Origin: Marivirga salinae
Lineage (GTDB): Bacteria > Bacteroidota > Bacteroidia > Cytophagales > Cyclobacteriaceae
Direction of reading: 5' to 3'
Assembly (NCBI RefSeq): GCF_030503855.1
Contig: NZ_CP129971.1
Location: forward strand, 1,061,501-1,125,500
DNA length: 64,000 bases
The notes beneath the pieces are model-generated. The model was not told the DNA's origin and did no database searches. It worked only from the letters and a program-made list of their open reading frames with translations. Below, piece after piece: positions 27,364-37,611 of this stretch. Both the position numbers and the translations under genes were made by a program. The stretch's first letter is position 1, and the number at the start of each line of letters is the position of its first letter.

Positions 27364-28211
27364 TGAGCTATATATCTTTAGAAGTAAATTGTCAGGAAGA
27401 TTTCATTGAAATTTTCATGGCAGAGTTGGCAGAAATCGGTTTCTCTACCTTTCAAGAAAAGGAAGATGGAACCGGCCTTTTTGCCTATTCAGAAGAAAAT
27501 CAAAACATAGAAAATTCTCAAATTGAAGAGCTTTTTCAGCAATATGAAAATCTGACTTCCTTAACTTATGAGTTGGGAACAGTGGAGAAAGAAAACTGGA
27601 ATGCAGATTGGGAGAAAAATTATCAGCCGATAGAAGTAGAAGATAAAATACTAGTGCGTGCAGATTTCCATCCACCTAATCCCCAATTTCCTATTGAGAT
27701 AGTGGTGACGCCTAAAATGTCATTCGGAACGGGGCATCATGAAACCACATATCAAATGCTGAATTTGATGCATGATATGGATTTAAAAGATAATGTGATT
27801 TTAGATGCTGGATGCGGAACAGGAATTTTAGCTATTTTAGCAGCTATTAAAGGAGCTGAAAAAGTACATGCTTATGACATTGATGAATGGGCTGTTGAAA
27901 ATACCAATGAAAATTTTTCGTTAAATTCGATAGAAAATTCAAACTATAAAATTTGGCAAGGAGAGGTTCAGAGTGTTCCCCAAGATGCGAGTTATGATTT
28001 GATTTTAGCTAATATCAATAAAAATATATTATTGGCAGATATTCAATATTTACAAAAACAGATTAACAAGGACGGGTTTTTGATGTTGAGTGGGTTTTAT
28101 GAAAATGACATTCAAGATATTTTATACGAATGCGAAAAATTTTCATTGGAACTTGTTAATCAATCTGTAAGGAACCAATGGTCTGCAATTTTGCTTAGGA
28201 AAAATAAATGA
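27363..28211 (+). CDS. prmA: Ribosomal protein L11 methyltransferase PrmA
   Basis: Trimethylates ribosomal protein uL11 with S-adenosylmethionine. The N-terminal substrate-recognition domain ends near residue 95. The linker and catalytic domain carry MSFGTGHHETTYQML (about 118-132), the SAM loop DAGCGTGILAILAA and LILANINKNILL (NPPY-type motif N-I-N). The length is 282 residues. It overlaps tpiA by 1 bp and the next gene by 4 bp (ATGA), forming a tight operon. Confidence 0.95.
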   Translation: MSYISLEVNCQEDFIEIFMAELAEIGFSTFQEKEDGTGLFAYSEENQNIENSQIEELFQQYENLTSLTYELGTVEKENWNADWEKNYQPIEVEDKILVRADFHPPNPQFPIEIVVTPKMSFGTGHHETTYQMLNLMHDMDLKDNVILDAGCGTGILAILAAIKGAEKVHAYDIDEWAVENTNENFSLNSIENSNYKIWQGEVQSVPQDASYDLILANINKNILLADIQYLQKQINKDGFLMLSGFYENDIQDILYECEKFSLELVNQSVRNQWSAILLRKNK

Positions 28212-31200
28212 GATTAATTTTAATCACGATATTAACCTTTTTACATTCATTTTGGGCTTTCTCACAGGATGAGGCTGCTTCTGAAGAAGTGAATGAGCCT
28301 ACTTTTCTAAAGACAGTTCAAATGGATTTGGCACAGTTAAATTCTGAAAAAGGAGAAGGGGTGTCATTGTTTTTTCAAAACTATTGGAATCAGGATAATT
28401 TATTTACCAATTCCAATAGAGAAAAAATAGAGCTTATTTATCGTAAGATGATGGAGCAAAATTTAAGTATCACTGTTTATAGACTCCCATTTATTAGTAC
28501 TTTGTCAGGTGCAGCATCAAACTTGAAGGATCCTGCTGCAGCCATCAATTCTTTTCTTGAAATTATCGAAAGAGCTTTTGAGGAATTAGAATCAAATCAG
28601 TTTAAAACATTGCTGAGAGTATCCGAGCAGATTCTGGAAAAGAAAGCCATCTTTTACAGCAAATATTATCAAGTAGCTTTCAGTGGAGGGAGCGTCAGTT
28701 TTGAATGGTCTTCAGAACCTAAAGCTGAGGCAATAGAAACGGTTCCCGAGCCTGCTGATGAGGAACAGACAGATACATGGGGAACCGAATCCAATGATGA
28801 TTGGGGGAGTGATGATGGATGGGGTGAAAGTGAAGATGATGGTTGGGGAGACAATGATAGCTGGGGAGAAGAGCCTGATAATACGGAAGCTGAAAAGGAA
28901 CAAGAGGTGGTAAATACCATTGCTACATACAGTGAACCCATGCCGATATTAGAAGGGCCAGTTGTAAAATTGAAAAACATAAACTTAAAATTCCTTACTT
29001 CAACCGATTCGGTTAAAATAAATGATGTTACCGGAAATATGGAATTGATTGGATCAACCTTTGTAGCAGAAGGTGGAAAGCTCACTTGGGAACATCTAGG
29101 GTTTTCTACAGATGAGCTATATGCTGATCTTTCTGATTTCACATTTGAAGTAAATGAAAAAGAGTTTTATGCAGAGCAATCCACACTCCATTATCCTGAA
29201 ATAGTAAAGAAGCCTGTGAAAGGTATCGTTGAATTTAAGGCAGAAAGCAGAAGCCGTAATAATTCTTCAAACTATCCTTATTTTCAATCATATGAATCGG
29301 GATATGATCTGAATTTTATTAATAAACAGGGATTATATGTAAAAGGAGGGGTTACTTTGAAAGGGACAACTCTAAGTACTGCTTCGATGGATAGTGGATT
29401 AGGCAGTATTGAACTTCAAGGCACAGCGGTAAAAAAATTCAGGGCAGAATCAAGAGATTTTGTTTATAATGATAGCGCATTCACAGCTGATCAAAGTGCT
29501 GTATCTATTTATCAAAGAAAGGATTCAATTTTTCATCCTGGTTTAGCCATAAATTATAAGGTCAATGAAAATAATTTAACTCTCTTAAAAAAGAGCGGGA
29601 ATTTTAAAAATACTCCATTTTACGCCAGTTTTTTTAACATGGATTTTACAGCTGATAAAATTAGTTGGGATATGGATTCATCCATTGTTGAAATTTCAGT
29701 GCTAATTGCTGGTAATAGAGTGCCGGCTTTGTTTGAGTCTGCTGAATATTACAATGAGTATAGATATAATAGTTTGTCAGGATTATATCCTTTTCATCCT
29801 TTACAAGTTGTCGTGTATTTTAGTAGAGAAGTCAATAAAAGGACGTTTTATGTAGATGAAGTTGTAAAAAAGATGGGGCGTATTGAAGACAAAAAACTTC
29901 GTGCGAGCATGAAGCTTCTGATGGAAAATGGCTTTATAAAATATGATCAGGTAAGCGGAAGAGTAGAAATGCTTGATAAAGCATTCCATTATGTAGATTC
30001 AAAATGGGGTAAAAAAGATTATGATAATGTTCAAATTTCTTCAGTAGCCTCAGGTAAACCTAACGGAAAACTGAATTTGGATAAAGGTATCTTGGATATT
30101 GTGGGTGTTGAAGAATTTATTATCAATGATAAATTAGGTGTAAGAGTAACTCCGGATAGTGGAAGAGTTAGTTTGAAAAAAAATAGGGATGTACAATTCA
30201 ATGGGACAGTATATGCCGGAAACTATGAATACTTTGGGACTGAATTTGAAATGGACTATGATAGCTTCTTGATTTCAATGCCTCAGATTGATAATATTAA
30301 ATTTAATTTAGCCAAAGGAGATAAAAGTAAACAATCCAACAAAGAGCAAATTCAAAACCAATTGGTAGAAACCGCTGGTGTGCTTTATATCAATGAGCCT
30401 AATAATAAATCAGCAGAAAAGGAATTTCCAAAGTACCCCATTTTTAATGCAACCAAAGGAGCAACAGTTTACTTTTTGGGGGAAGAGATTTTAGATGGAG
30501 TTTATGATCAAAGTTTATATTTCGTTATTCCACCTTTCCAAATTGACTCTGTAAGTAGTAGTGACCCTAATTCTATTGCTTTTGAAGGGCAGTTTCATTC
30601 AGGCGATATTTTCCCTGAATTTGAAGAGAAATTACGTGTGATGCCAGATAAATCATTGGGTTTTGAGCATCCGGTTTCTGAAGATGGGATTGATCTATTA
30701 AATGGAGAAGCAAAGTTCTATGGAAGTATCCGATTAGATAACCAAGGGTTAAGAGGAGGAAAAAAAATCGAATATCTGAGCTCAACCATTCTTTCTGAAA
30801 ACTTTACCTTTTTTAAAGATTCTATTAAAGGCTTAGGAACTTATGCCAATATTGAGCCTGGTGAATGGGAAGGAGTTTCTTTCCCTAAAATGGAGATTTC
30901 CAATTTTGATGTCCGTTGGCTAACTTCTAAAGATAGTCTTTACTTAACCAACAGATCAGATGCATTTAGGATGTATGATGAAACTGCTTCATTAGAAGGT
31001 AAGACAATAATTTCTAAAAAGGGGCTTTTTGGGCAGGGTGAAATGAAAACTCGTGGATCAAAAACCTTATCCGAGAATTATAATTTTAAAGAACATCGCT
31101 TTTCTGCAAGACATGCAAATTTCGAAATTGAATCTACTGATACTATCCCGGCTCTTTCTGCCGATGATGTTCGTTTAGATTTTGATTTCCAGGCTAATAC

Positions 31201-33019
31201 CGCCACAATCAATCCTGAAATTGAAGGTGACGCAGCTTTAAATTTTCCATATGCAAGTTATAAAACCTCCATTCCATCAGCTTTATGGAAGTTGGATGAG
31301 AAAATTGTAGAAATGACTAAGCCCGATAATATTAACATCAATAATTCATATTTTTATTCTACTAATCCTGATCAAGATTCTTTGGTTTTTAATGCAACAA
31401 AGGCTGTTTATGATATTGAAACACAATCTTTGAATGTTTCAGGAATTCCATCTATAACGGTGGCAGATGCTAAGATCACGCCAAGCGGAGGAGAAGTAAT
31501 TATTGGTGAAAGTGGGAAAATTAACAAATTATTTAATGCCACTTTATCACTTGATACTTTAACAAATTACCATAATTTGTACAATGCTGAAATTGAAATT
31601 ATTTCCAAAAATAAATTCCTAGGTAATGCTACCTATCGATATGTAAATTCAGTAGGAGATACTTTCTCCATAAAAATGGGCGAGTTTAGCTTGGAGCCAA
31701 TTCCAGACCCAGGAAAAAGTGATCGTAAATTAAGAACGGTATCTTCTGGAATTGTCAGTAGAGATGATAGAATGTTAATTAGTCCGGGCATGTATTATAA
31801 AGGCGATGTAACTATGTATGCCGATAAGCCTGCGCTCGAACTCAAAGGTTATGTGCAACCGGATCTTCAAGATATCCCTAATTATGATACTTGGATTAGC
31901 TATACTAGTGATGGGAGTAATAAAGAAGTGGTCATTGATTTCAATAATAGCGTAACTGAAATGGGCGAACCTCTTCAGGCTGGGATTCATTTCGATAAGG
32001 TGGATAATGAATTGTATGCTACTTTCTTAAATGAGAAAAGAGATTTTACGGATAGTGATTTCTTTATCCCAAGCGGAGTCTTGACTTATAGTGCAACTAA
32101 GAACCAGTTTATTATAGAAGATAGAGACCGAAAAACTGATGGTTCATTCTCCGGAAAATATTTTGCCTATAATGAAAAAGAGCAAAAGATTGATTTTGAA
32201 GGTCCATTCAAATTTATGGACAGTAGAGATGAAGCAGAATTTAAGAGTGCGGGTTCTGGCTCAGGAGATTTATTAACGCAAGAATTTGTCTTTAATTTAA
32301 TGATGACCACTAAGTTTGATTTACCTAATTCATTTACTTCAATTATTGGAAATGATATAATTAAGGTGGTGCAAAGATTAGGTCTTCCTGAATCAACCAA
32401 AGACTTGGAACGCCTCTTGCCTAAATTAGCTGAGCTTGCTGGGAATAGTGCTGCTAAAAGATATGAAGAATATATTTTCAAAGAATATATTCCTTTACAC
32501 TCCTTATCTTCTAATCTTACTAAAACGCTAGTGTTAAATAATATGGACATGAAGTGGTCTTCAGAAGAACAATCATGGTATAGTGTTGGTAAAATTGGCT
32601 TATCTAATACAGGAAATGTTGATATAAATGCTAATCTGGATGGTTTTGTTGAGATTAAAAGAATGGAAATGGGTTCTGCTATTAAAATATTCTTACAGGT
32701 TTCACCATCTTGTTGGTACTTCTTTCATTACGAGGAAGATCGACTAATTTTCTTTTCATCTAATGAGGAAGCAAATGAATTAATAAACCGTAAGTCAAAA
32801 GCCGAGAAAGCAAAATTTGGTGATTTTGTATTCTTGACTGGTGATAAATTAGAGGTGACAAATTTTGTCGAAGAATATCGTAAAAAATATTTTGACATAG
32901 ATGCTCCTTATTTCTTAGAAATGGCCAGCGAAGCAGGAGCTGCAGCTGCTCCAGCAAATAATACTCCTATTCCTCAACAGGATGATACTCCTGTGGAGGA
33001 TGATGACGATGGGTTTTAA
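28208..33019 (+). CDS. Giant exported protein of unknown function, 1603 residues
   Basis: I do not recognise a characterised function. A signal peptide ends near residue 19 (FLHSFWAFSQ). An alpha-helical N-terminal region runs to about 160. An acidic Trp-Gly insert follows (about 192-228; five WG pairs, as in DDWGSDDGWGESEDDGWG). The rest is long beta-rich sequence with recurring strand-turn units such as GGKLTWEHLG and GTVYAGNYEYFGTEF. A helical insert (DEVVKKMGRIEDKKLRASM) interrupts it. A low-complexity tail ends DDTPVEDDDDGF. The beta repeats recall OstA/LptA- or AsmA-type envelope proteins, but that is only a resemblance. It overlaps prmA by 4 bp. Related large proteins appear widespread in Cytophagales. 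Confidence 0.8.
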   Translation: MRLILITILTFLHSFWAFSQDEAASEEVNEPTFLKTVQMDLAQLNSEKGEGVSLFFQNYWNQDNLFTNSNREKIELIYRKMMEQNLSITVYRLPFISTLSGAASNLKDPAAAINSFLEIIERAFEELESNQFKTLLRVSEQILEKKAIFYSKYYQVAFSGGSVSFEWSSEPKAEAIETVPEPADEEQTDTWGTESNDDWGSDDGWGESEDDGWGDNDSWGEEPDNTEAEKEQEVVNTIATYSEPMPILEGPVVKLKNINLKFLTSTDSVKINDVTGNMELIGSTFVAEGGKLTWEHLGFSTDELYADLSDFTFEVNEKEFYAEQSTLHYPEIVKKPVKGIVEFKAESRSRNNSSNYPYFQSYESGYDLNFINKQGLYVKGGVTLKGTTLSTASMDSGLGSIELQGTAVKKFRAESRDFVYNDSAFTADQSAVSIYQRKDSIFHPGLAINYKVNENNLTLLKKSGNFKNTPFYASFFNMDFTADKISWDMDSSIVEISVLIAGNRVPALFESAEYYNEYRYNSLSGLYPFHPLQVVVYFSREVNKRTFYVDEVVKKMGRIEDKKLRASMKLLMENGFIKYDQVSGRVEMLDKAFHYVDSKWGKKDYDNVQISSVASGKPNGKLNLDKGILDIVGVEEFIINDKLGVRVTPDSGRVSLKKNRDVQFNGTVYAGNYEYFGTEFEMDYDSFLISMPQIDNIKFNLAKGDKSKQSNKEQIQNQLVETAGVLYINEPNNKSAEKEFPKYPIFNATKGATVYFLGEEILDGVYDQSLYFVIPPFQIDSVSSSDPNSIAFEGQFHSGDIFPEFEEKLRVMPDKSLGFEHPVSEDGIDLLNGEAKFYGSIRLDNQGLRGGKKIEYLSSTILSENFTFFKDSIKGLGTYANIEPGEWEGVSFPKMEISNFDVRWLTSKDSLYLTNRSDAFRMYDETASLEGKTIISKKGLFGQGEMKTRGSKTLSENYNFKEHRFSARHANFEIESTDTIPALSADDVRLDFDFQANTATINPEIEGDAALNFPYASYKTSIPSALWKLDEKIVEMTKPDNININNSYFYSTNPDQDSLVFNATKAVYDIETQSLNVSGIPSITVADAKITPSGGEVIIGESGKINKLFNATLSLDTLTNYHNLYNAEIEIISKNKFLGNATYRYVNSVGDTFSIKMGEFSLEPIPDPGKSDRKLRTVSSGIVSRDDRMLISPGMYYKGDVTMYADKPALELKGYVQPDLQDIPNYDTWISYTSDGSNKEVVIDFNNSVTEMGEPLQAGIHFDKVDNELYATFLNEKRDFTDSDFFIPSGVLTYSATKNQFIIEDRDRKTDGSFSGKYFAYNEKEQKIDFEGPFKFMDSRDEAEFKSAGSGSGDLLTQEFVFNLMMTTKFDLPNSFTSIIGNDIIKVVQRLGLPESTKDLERLLPKLAELAGNSAAKRYEEYIFKEYIPLHSLSSNLTKTLVLNNMDMKWSSEEQSWYSVGKIGLSNTGNVDINANLDGFVEIKRMEMGSAIKIFLQVSPSCWYFFHYEEDRLIFFSSNEEANELINRKSKAEKAKFGDFVFLTGDKLEVTNFVEEYRKKYFDIDAPYFLEMASEAGAAAAPANNTPIPQQDDTPVEDDDDGF

Positions 33020-33051
33020 ATCAATAGATTAATTTATATAAATTACAATCA

Positions 33052-34434
33052 ATGATAACTAAAGAAGAAACAGGACAATATTTAAGTGAAAACAAGCAAC
33101 GGTTTTTGGATGAACTTTTCGAATTGCTGAGAATACCAAGCGTAAGTGCAGATCCTAAATTTAAAGATGATGTACAAAAAGCAGCTCAATTTGTAAAAGG
33201 GAAATTTGAGGCCGCTGGTGCTGATAATGCAGAAGTTTGCCAAACAAAGGGTCATCCAATAGTTTACGCTGATAAAATAATTGATCCAAATTTACCCACT
33301 GTCTTGGTTTATGGTCATTATGATGTACAACCAGCCGATCCCTATGAATTATGGGATTCAGAACCATTTAATCCGGTTATAAAAAATGGCAAAATTGTAG
33401 CAAGAGGCTCTGCAGATGACAAAGGTCAGATGTATATTCATATTAAAGCCTTCGAAATGATGATGAAAAACGGAGGAGTTCCTTGCAATGTGAAATTCAT
33501 GATTGAAGGTGAAGAGGAAGTGGGCTCTGAAAATTTGGAAATCTTCATTGCAGAAAATAAAGAAAAGTTGAAATCTGATGTAATTGTAATCTCCGATACT
33601 TCTATGATTGCAAATGAGCATCCTTCCATGGCAGTAAGTTTGAAAGGGATAAGTTATTTGGAAATTGAAGTTACTGGTCCAAATAGAGATCTACATTCAG
33701 GAGTTTATGGTGGCGCTGTAGCAAATCCAATTAATGTATTAGCTAGAATGATTACTTCACTTCAGGATGAAAATAGGAAAGTTACTGTTCCTGGTTTTTA
33801 CGATAAGGTTTTGGAATTGACACAAGCGGAAAGAGATGAAATGAATAAAGCTCCTTTCAACTTAGATGATTTCAAAAAGGATCTGAATATTGACGATGTA
33901 GAAGGAGAAGCTTCTTACAATACTCTTGAGAGAATGGGCATTCGCCCTACTTTGGATGTAAACGGTATTTGGGGTGGTTATATAGGTGAAGGTGCTAAAA
34001 CAGTATTACCGTCAAAAGCGCATGCAAAAATCTCTATGCGTTTGGTTCCAAACCAAAATCATCATGAAATCACAAAGCTTTTTAAAGAGCATTTAGAAAG
34101 TATTGCGCCTAAAAGTGTAAAGGTAAAAGTAACTCCACATCATGGTGGAATGCCTTATGTTACACCTACTGATACTGATTCCTATAAGGCAGCAGAAAAA
34201 GCTTTTGAAAAGGTATGGGGTAAAAAGCCAATTCCAACACGAGAAGGAGGAAGTATTCCTATTGTTTCTTTATTTAAGGATATCCTAGGGCTAGATAGTA
34301 TTTTAATGGGCTTTGGTCTGAATTCAGATGCTATTCACTCACCTAACGAAAGTTTTGGGGTAGAGAACTATTTAAAAGGAATTGAAACTGTAGCTTTATT
34401 TCACCAATATTTTGCAGAATTAGGCAAAAAGTAA
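33052..34434 (+). CDS. M20 family dipeptidase (metallohydrolase)
   Basis: A 460-residue zinc-dependent peptidase of the M20 family, probably cytosolic since no signal peptide is present. Metal and catalytic residues are in VYGHYDVQPADP (first His and Asp), GSADDKGQ (bridging Asp), EGEEEVGSEN (general base Glu) and DAIHSPNE (final His). The dimerisation domain contains DLHSGVYGGAVANP. It likely cleaves dipeptides or small acylated amino acids. It lies 32 bp after the giant exported protein and ends the tpiA operon at a terminator. Confidence 0.93.
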   Translation: MITKEETGQYLSENKQRFLDELFELLRIPSVSADPKFKDDVQKAAQFVKGKFEAAGADNAEVCQTKGHPIVYADKIIDPNLPTVLVYGHYDVQPADPYELWDSEPFNPVIKNGKIVARGSADDKGQMYIHIKAFEMMMKNGGVPCNVKFMIEGEEEVGSENLEIFIAENKEKLKSDVIVISDTSMIANEHPSMAVSLKGISYLEIEVTGPNRDLHSGVYGGAVANPINVLARMITSLQDENRKVTVPGFYDKVLELTQAERDEMNKAPFNLDDFKKDLNIDDVEGEASYNTLERMGIRPTLDVNGIWGGYIGEGAKTVLPSKAHAKISMRLVPNQNHHEITKLFKEHLESIAPKSVKVKVTPHHGGMPYVTPTDTDSYKAAEKAFEKVWGKKPIPTREGGSIPIVSLFKDILGLDSILMGFGLNSDAIHSPNESFGVENYLKGIETVALFHQYFAELGKK

Positions 34435-34454
34435 ATGACTCAAAGTTTGATATT

Positions 34455-34491
34455 AAAGCCTGTTATTCGAATGATTAACAGGCTTTTTTTA
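34455..34491 (+). terminator. Rho-independent terminator after the M20 peptidase gene
   Basis: AAAGCCTGTT (34455-34464) pairs with AACAGGCTTT (34477-34486) around a 12-nt loop, followed by T run and ATTTTA. It ends where the convergent exchanger gene stops. Confidence 0.88.
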
Positions 34492-35529
34492 TTTTATGAC
34501 AATGGAAGTTATACCCAAAGTTTCAAGTATCATCCAAGCTACAAAAAGCACATAAAGTCCTAATAGCACTATTCCTTCCCATTTGACTAAAGCTAAATTA
34601 GTTCTTAAGAAAACGAACATTATAATTGTTATCAAAGCAAGGAATAACATAAGTGGCGCTGCTACAGTAAAGTTAACAATTGCGGAACCAGCTATTAAAA
34701 CACCTACTGGTACTGCCACTAATAAATCAAAAATATTGCTGCCAATCACATTTCCTAAACTAATAGAGCCTTTAAATTTCCTGGCTATTTTAATACTTAC
34801 CACTGCATCTGGAATGCTAGTTGCACCTGCAACTATTGTGATACCCCAAATAAAATCTGGAGTATTGAAATATTCTCCTAAGAAAATAGCACCACTTACT
34901 AAACCCTCCACACTGGCAACAATTAATACAAGACTAATAATTAGCTTTATCCAATCTTTTCTAATGTGGACACTTTCTTTATCAACACCCAATACAGCCC
35001 GTTTTCCGTGGTCTCTTCTGTAATCCCGTGTTTCCATACCTTGAATGAAAAGATATAGCCCATAAAACACTACTGGAATAAATGCTATCCACCTTGTCAT
35101 TGTGCCTTCCATATTCCCAGGAGTAACTACAATTGGGTAATAAATATAAGCAAGGGCAAAAGTGATAAACAGGATGAAAATTGAAATGATATAATACTGA
35201 GTGTCTTTGTAAATTAAACTTAAATCTGCAGGCATTCTCTTAACTAAAACTGCTGAAATCCCTGGGATTACTAGTATGTTGAATATAGCTGAACCTACTA
35301 TTGCAGATACACCTAAATCAAATTTTCCGTGAAGTAATGTTGATAAAACAGTTGCTGCAAGTTCAGGGAAACTTGAACCCACTGCAGTTATAATAGTACC
35401 TTGAATAAGGGGAGGAAGTCGGTAAAAATCAGATAGCTTTTCTGAAGATTCTTCTAGGAGACTACCTCCTTTCCATACTGCCCATGTAGATACAGATATT
35501 ATCCCTATATAAAGTAAAAGCTCACCCAT
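34489..35529 (-). CDS. Calcium/sodium antiporter (CaCA family, YrbG-like)
   Basis: A 346-residue membrane protein with about ten helices in two inverted halves. Each half has the family alpha repeat: GSSFPELAATVLSTLLHGKFD with GSAIFNILVIPG, and GATSIPDAVVSIKIARKFKG with GSNIFDLLVAVPVG. The acidic residues in SSFPE and SIPDA form the ion-binding site. It exchanges Na+ or H+ for Ca2+ at the inner membrane. It is a single gene converging on the M20 peptidase gene. Confidence 0.93.
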   Translation of the reverse strand: MGELLLYIGIISVSTWAVWKGGSLLEESSEKLSDFYRLPPLIQGTIITAVGSSFPELAATVLSTLLHGKFDLGVSAIVGSAIFNILVIPGISAVLVKRMPADLSLIYKDTQYYIISIFILFITFALAYIYYPIVVTPGNMEGTMTRWIAFIPVVFYGLYLFIQGMETRDYRRDHGKRAVLGVDKESVHIRKDWIKLIISLVLIVASVEGLVSGAIFLGEYFNTPDFIWGITIVAGATSIPDAVVSIKIARKFKGSISLGNVIGSNIFDLLVAVPVGVLIAGSAIVNFTVAAPLMLFLALITIIMFVFLRTNLALVKWEGIVLLGLYVLFVAWMILETLGITSIVIK

Positions 35530-35694
35530 AAATTATTTCAAATATCAATAAAATACTATTACAAAACAATACAAAATGTACTTGGGTATAAATATATTTG
35601 TTGCAACAGTTATCGTAGCCTTATTTATCTATTTTTATAACATTTATTGCTAATATCTATCATCCTCATTAATATTTATGGAATGTTTGCAGTT

Positions 35695-37101
35695 TCAAGG
35701 TTTTAAATGAAAGCTGTTTTTACTTGTACGTTTATATTCTGATTCAATTGAAGGCATTTTTCTAAAAGTCTCCATAAAATGACCGCTTAAATCAATAATG
35801 ACCTCAGGTTTATTTTTTTGAATATCATCATATAATTCAATTAGCCGTTCTTTTTCATGCATATCATCCAATATTTTAATACTTAATTCAGGATGATAAA
35901 ATTTGGTTGCCACTATTTTTGCCTCTTTGTAATTGGAAGGCTTTGCACCCAAAATCATAGCTTTTTTATTTTTTACTTGGTGCTGATATACTGTTTGAGA
36001 AGTTTGAAGCTTATTAAAATCGCCATAATTGTGGATTGGGGTATTTTGATAATATAAACAATATCCTATTCCTATTAATAGGATACTGAATCCAAAAGTG
36101 AATAATTCCGCTCTATTTTTTTTATTGAATTGTAATATGAAATGAGTTATAAAGAACGCAAATGAAGGTATAAATAACAATAGCTCATTAGGTGCTTTTT
36201 CTTCAGAAATCCACCATGCTCCTAAAGCAGCTAAAAACATAATGAACATAACTTGCTGTACTCTGACCTGATAGTTTGTAAATCTTCCTGCAGAAAATGT
36301 TTTGTACAAGGAAATAAGAAACACAATTACGGGCAATCCAATTATAATCAATATTGACTTATAATCGATTATTGCGTCTACTTGATTCATTAGGTTAAAT
36401 TCTATCCATTGAAAAATCAAATTTTGCAAACTTTCTTGCCAGAAGAAGTAAATAAATATTATTCCGAAAGGAAATAGGAAGCCATAAAGAAACAGCAAGT
36501 ATCTTCTTACCACCAAGCTTGTAAGCATGGCAAAAGATAAAATGGTAGCTATAAAAAATATGATACTAGGCAAATAAAATAAAACGGCAATCCCCATGAA
36601 TAAGCCAGTTTTAAGAATTGTAGCATCATTTAATTTGTTTTCAATTCTTAAATAAATATTATCCAATACTAAAAGAATAAAAGTAAGGCTGATGAGAGCA
36701 GGCGATAAGGTGAAGAAATCATAGAAAGTAAACATCATCAAAGCATAAATCAATGCAGGGATGTAGGAATTTTCATTATAGGCCTTATTTCTCAACATTA
36801 TATTGTTGAAAAGGGAAAATTGGTATGTAACTAGTAGAACGGATAAAATTTGTAGTGCTAAGATCGATTTTCCAAATATAAATTCTACCACCATATAAAC
36901 CCATGCGGATAAAGGTGCAATTGGGCTTACCAAATCTTTATACAATACTTTTCCCGAATTCAAAGCTTCTCCAATTAAAAGCCAATCGGTTTCATATATT
37001 AAGGGTTCTGACCCTACTAAGTAGGGCAGACGCAATAGAAATACTGCTAAAAAAAGTATCAGTAAGCGATAAGGATCGTTAATTCGGAAAAAACCTAACA
37101 A
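35695..37101 (-). CDS. Polytopic membrane protein, possibly a GT-C type glycosyltransferase
   Basis: A 468-residue protein with about ten hydrophobic helices. The first loop contains SEPLIYETDWLLIGEALNSG and KVLYKDLVSPIAPLSAW, which resembles the acidic-residue loop of dolichyl-phosphate-mannose-type (GT-C) transferases. The C-terminal 90 residues are soluble (AMILGAKPSNYKEAKIVATK to SIESEYKRTSKNSFHLKP). Length and topology fit GT-C enzymes, but no specific motif proves the activity. It is divergent from rbfA with 99 bp between starts. A role in glycan assembly is a guess. Confidence 0.6.
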   Translation of the reverse strand: MLGFFRINDPYRLLILFLAVFLLRLPYLVGSEPLIYETDWLLIGEALNSGKVLYKDLVSPIAPLSAWVYMVVEFIFGKSILALQILSVLLVTYQFSLFNNIMLRNKAYNENSYIPALIYALMMFTFYDFFTLSPALISLTFILLVLDNIYLRIENKLNDATILKTGLFMGIAVLFYLPSIIFFIATILSFAMLTSLVVRRYLLFLYGFLFPFGIIFIYFFWQESLQNLIFQWIEFNLMNQVDAIIDYKSILIIIGLPVIVFLISLYKTFSAGRFTNYQVRVQQVMFIMFLAALGAWWISEEKAPNELLLFIPSFAFFITHFILQFNKKNRAELFTFGFSILLIGIGYCLYYQNTPIHNYGDFNKLQTSQTVYQHQVKNKKAMILGAKPSNYKEAKIVATKFYHPELSIKILDDMHEKERLIELYDDIQKNKPEVIIDLSGHFMETFRKMPSIESEYKRTSKNSFHLKP

Positions 37102-37200
37102 TAGTCTTTGGTTTTGTTTAAAATTCGATTGCTAAATTAGGCGATAAAGCACAAATTGTATAAAATATCGTGCATATTTGTAAAGAAATTATAGAATAAT

Positions 37201-37593
37201 ATGGCTGCAGGATCAAGACAGAAAAAATATTCCAGTTTATTACAAAAAGATTTAAGCGAAATATTCCAGAAACAAATGGCTAATGCCTTTGGAAAGGCTT
37301 TTATCACGATCACTGATGTGGAGATATCTCCTGATTTAAGTTTTGCTAAAATTTATCTTAGCTTAATGTTGTCTGAGAATCCTAGTGAAACATTGGAAAT
37401 GATCAGAGAAAGAAAAAGCGAAATCAGAAAGCATTTAGGAAACAGAATTGGAAAGCAAGTCAGAATTGTTCCAGAAATAGCATTTTTCATGGACGATACA
37501 TTGGAAAGAGCTAACCGAATTGATGATATTCTGTCAAAACTTGACATCCCTCCAGAAGAAAAGGATGAGGATGATGACGAAAACAAGGATTAA
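37201..37593 (+). CDS. rbfA: Ribosome-binding factor RbfA
   Basis: A 130-residue 30S maturation factor. The KH-like fold starts KYSSLLQKDLSEIF and continues through FITITDVEISPDLSFAKIYLSLM (type II KH with the AxG-like break). It keeps the C-terminal DDTLERANRIDDILSKL motif, then an acidic tail (EEKDEDDDENKD). It is followed after 18 nt by an ABC-type permease; the rbfA-lolC/E arrangement is common in Bacteroidota. Confidence 0.95.
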   Translation: MAAGSRQKKYSSLLQKDLSEIFQKQMANAFGKAFITITDVEISPDLSFAKIYLSLMLSENPSETLEMIRERKSEIRKHLGNRIGKQVRIVPEIAFFMDDTLERANRIDDILSKLDIPPEEKDEDDDENKD

Positions 37594-37611
37594 AATCACA
37601 GCAATAGAATA

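Noticed and set aside
28669..29142. Antisense open frame of 157 codons over the giant exported protein
   Set aside because: It is rich in Ser and Pro and is the mirror of the Trp-Gly/acidic repeat on the coding strand. It has no start signal or family resemblance.
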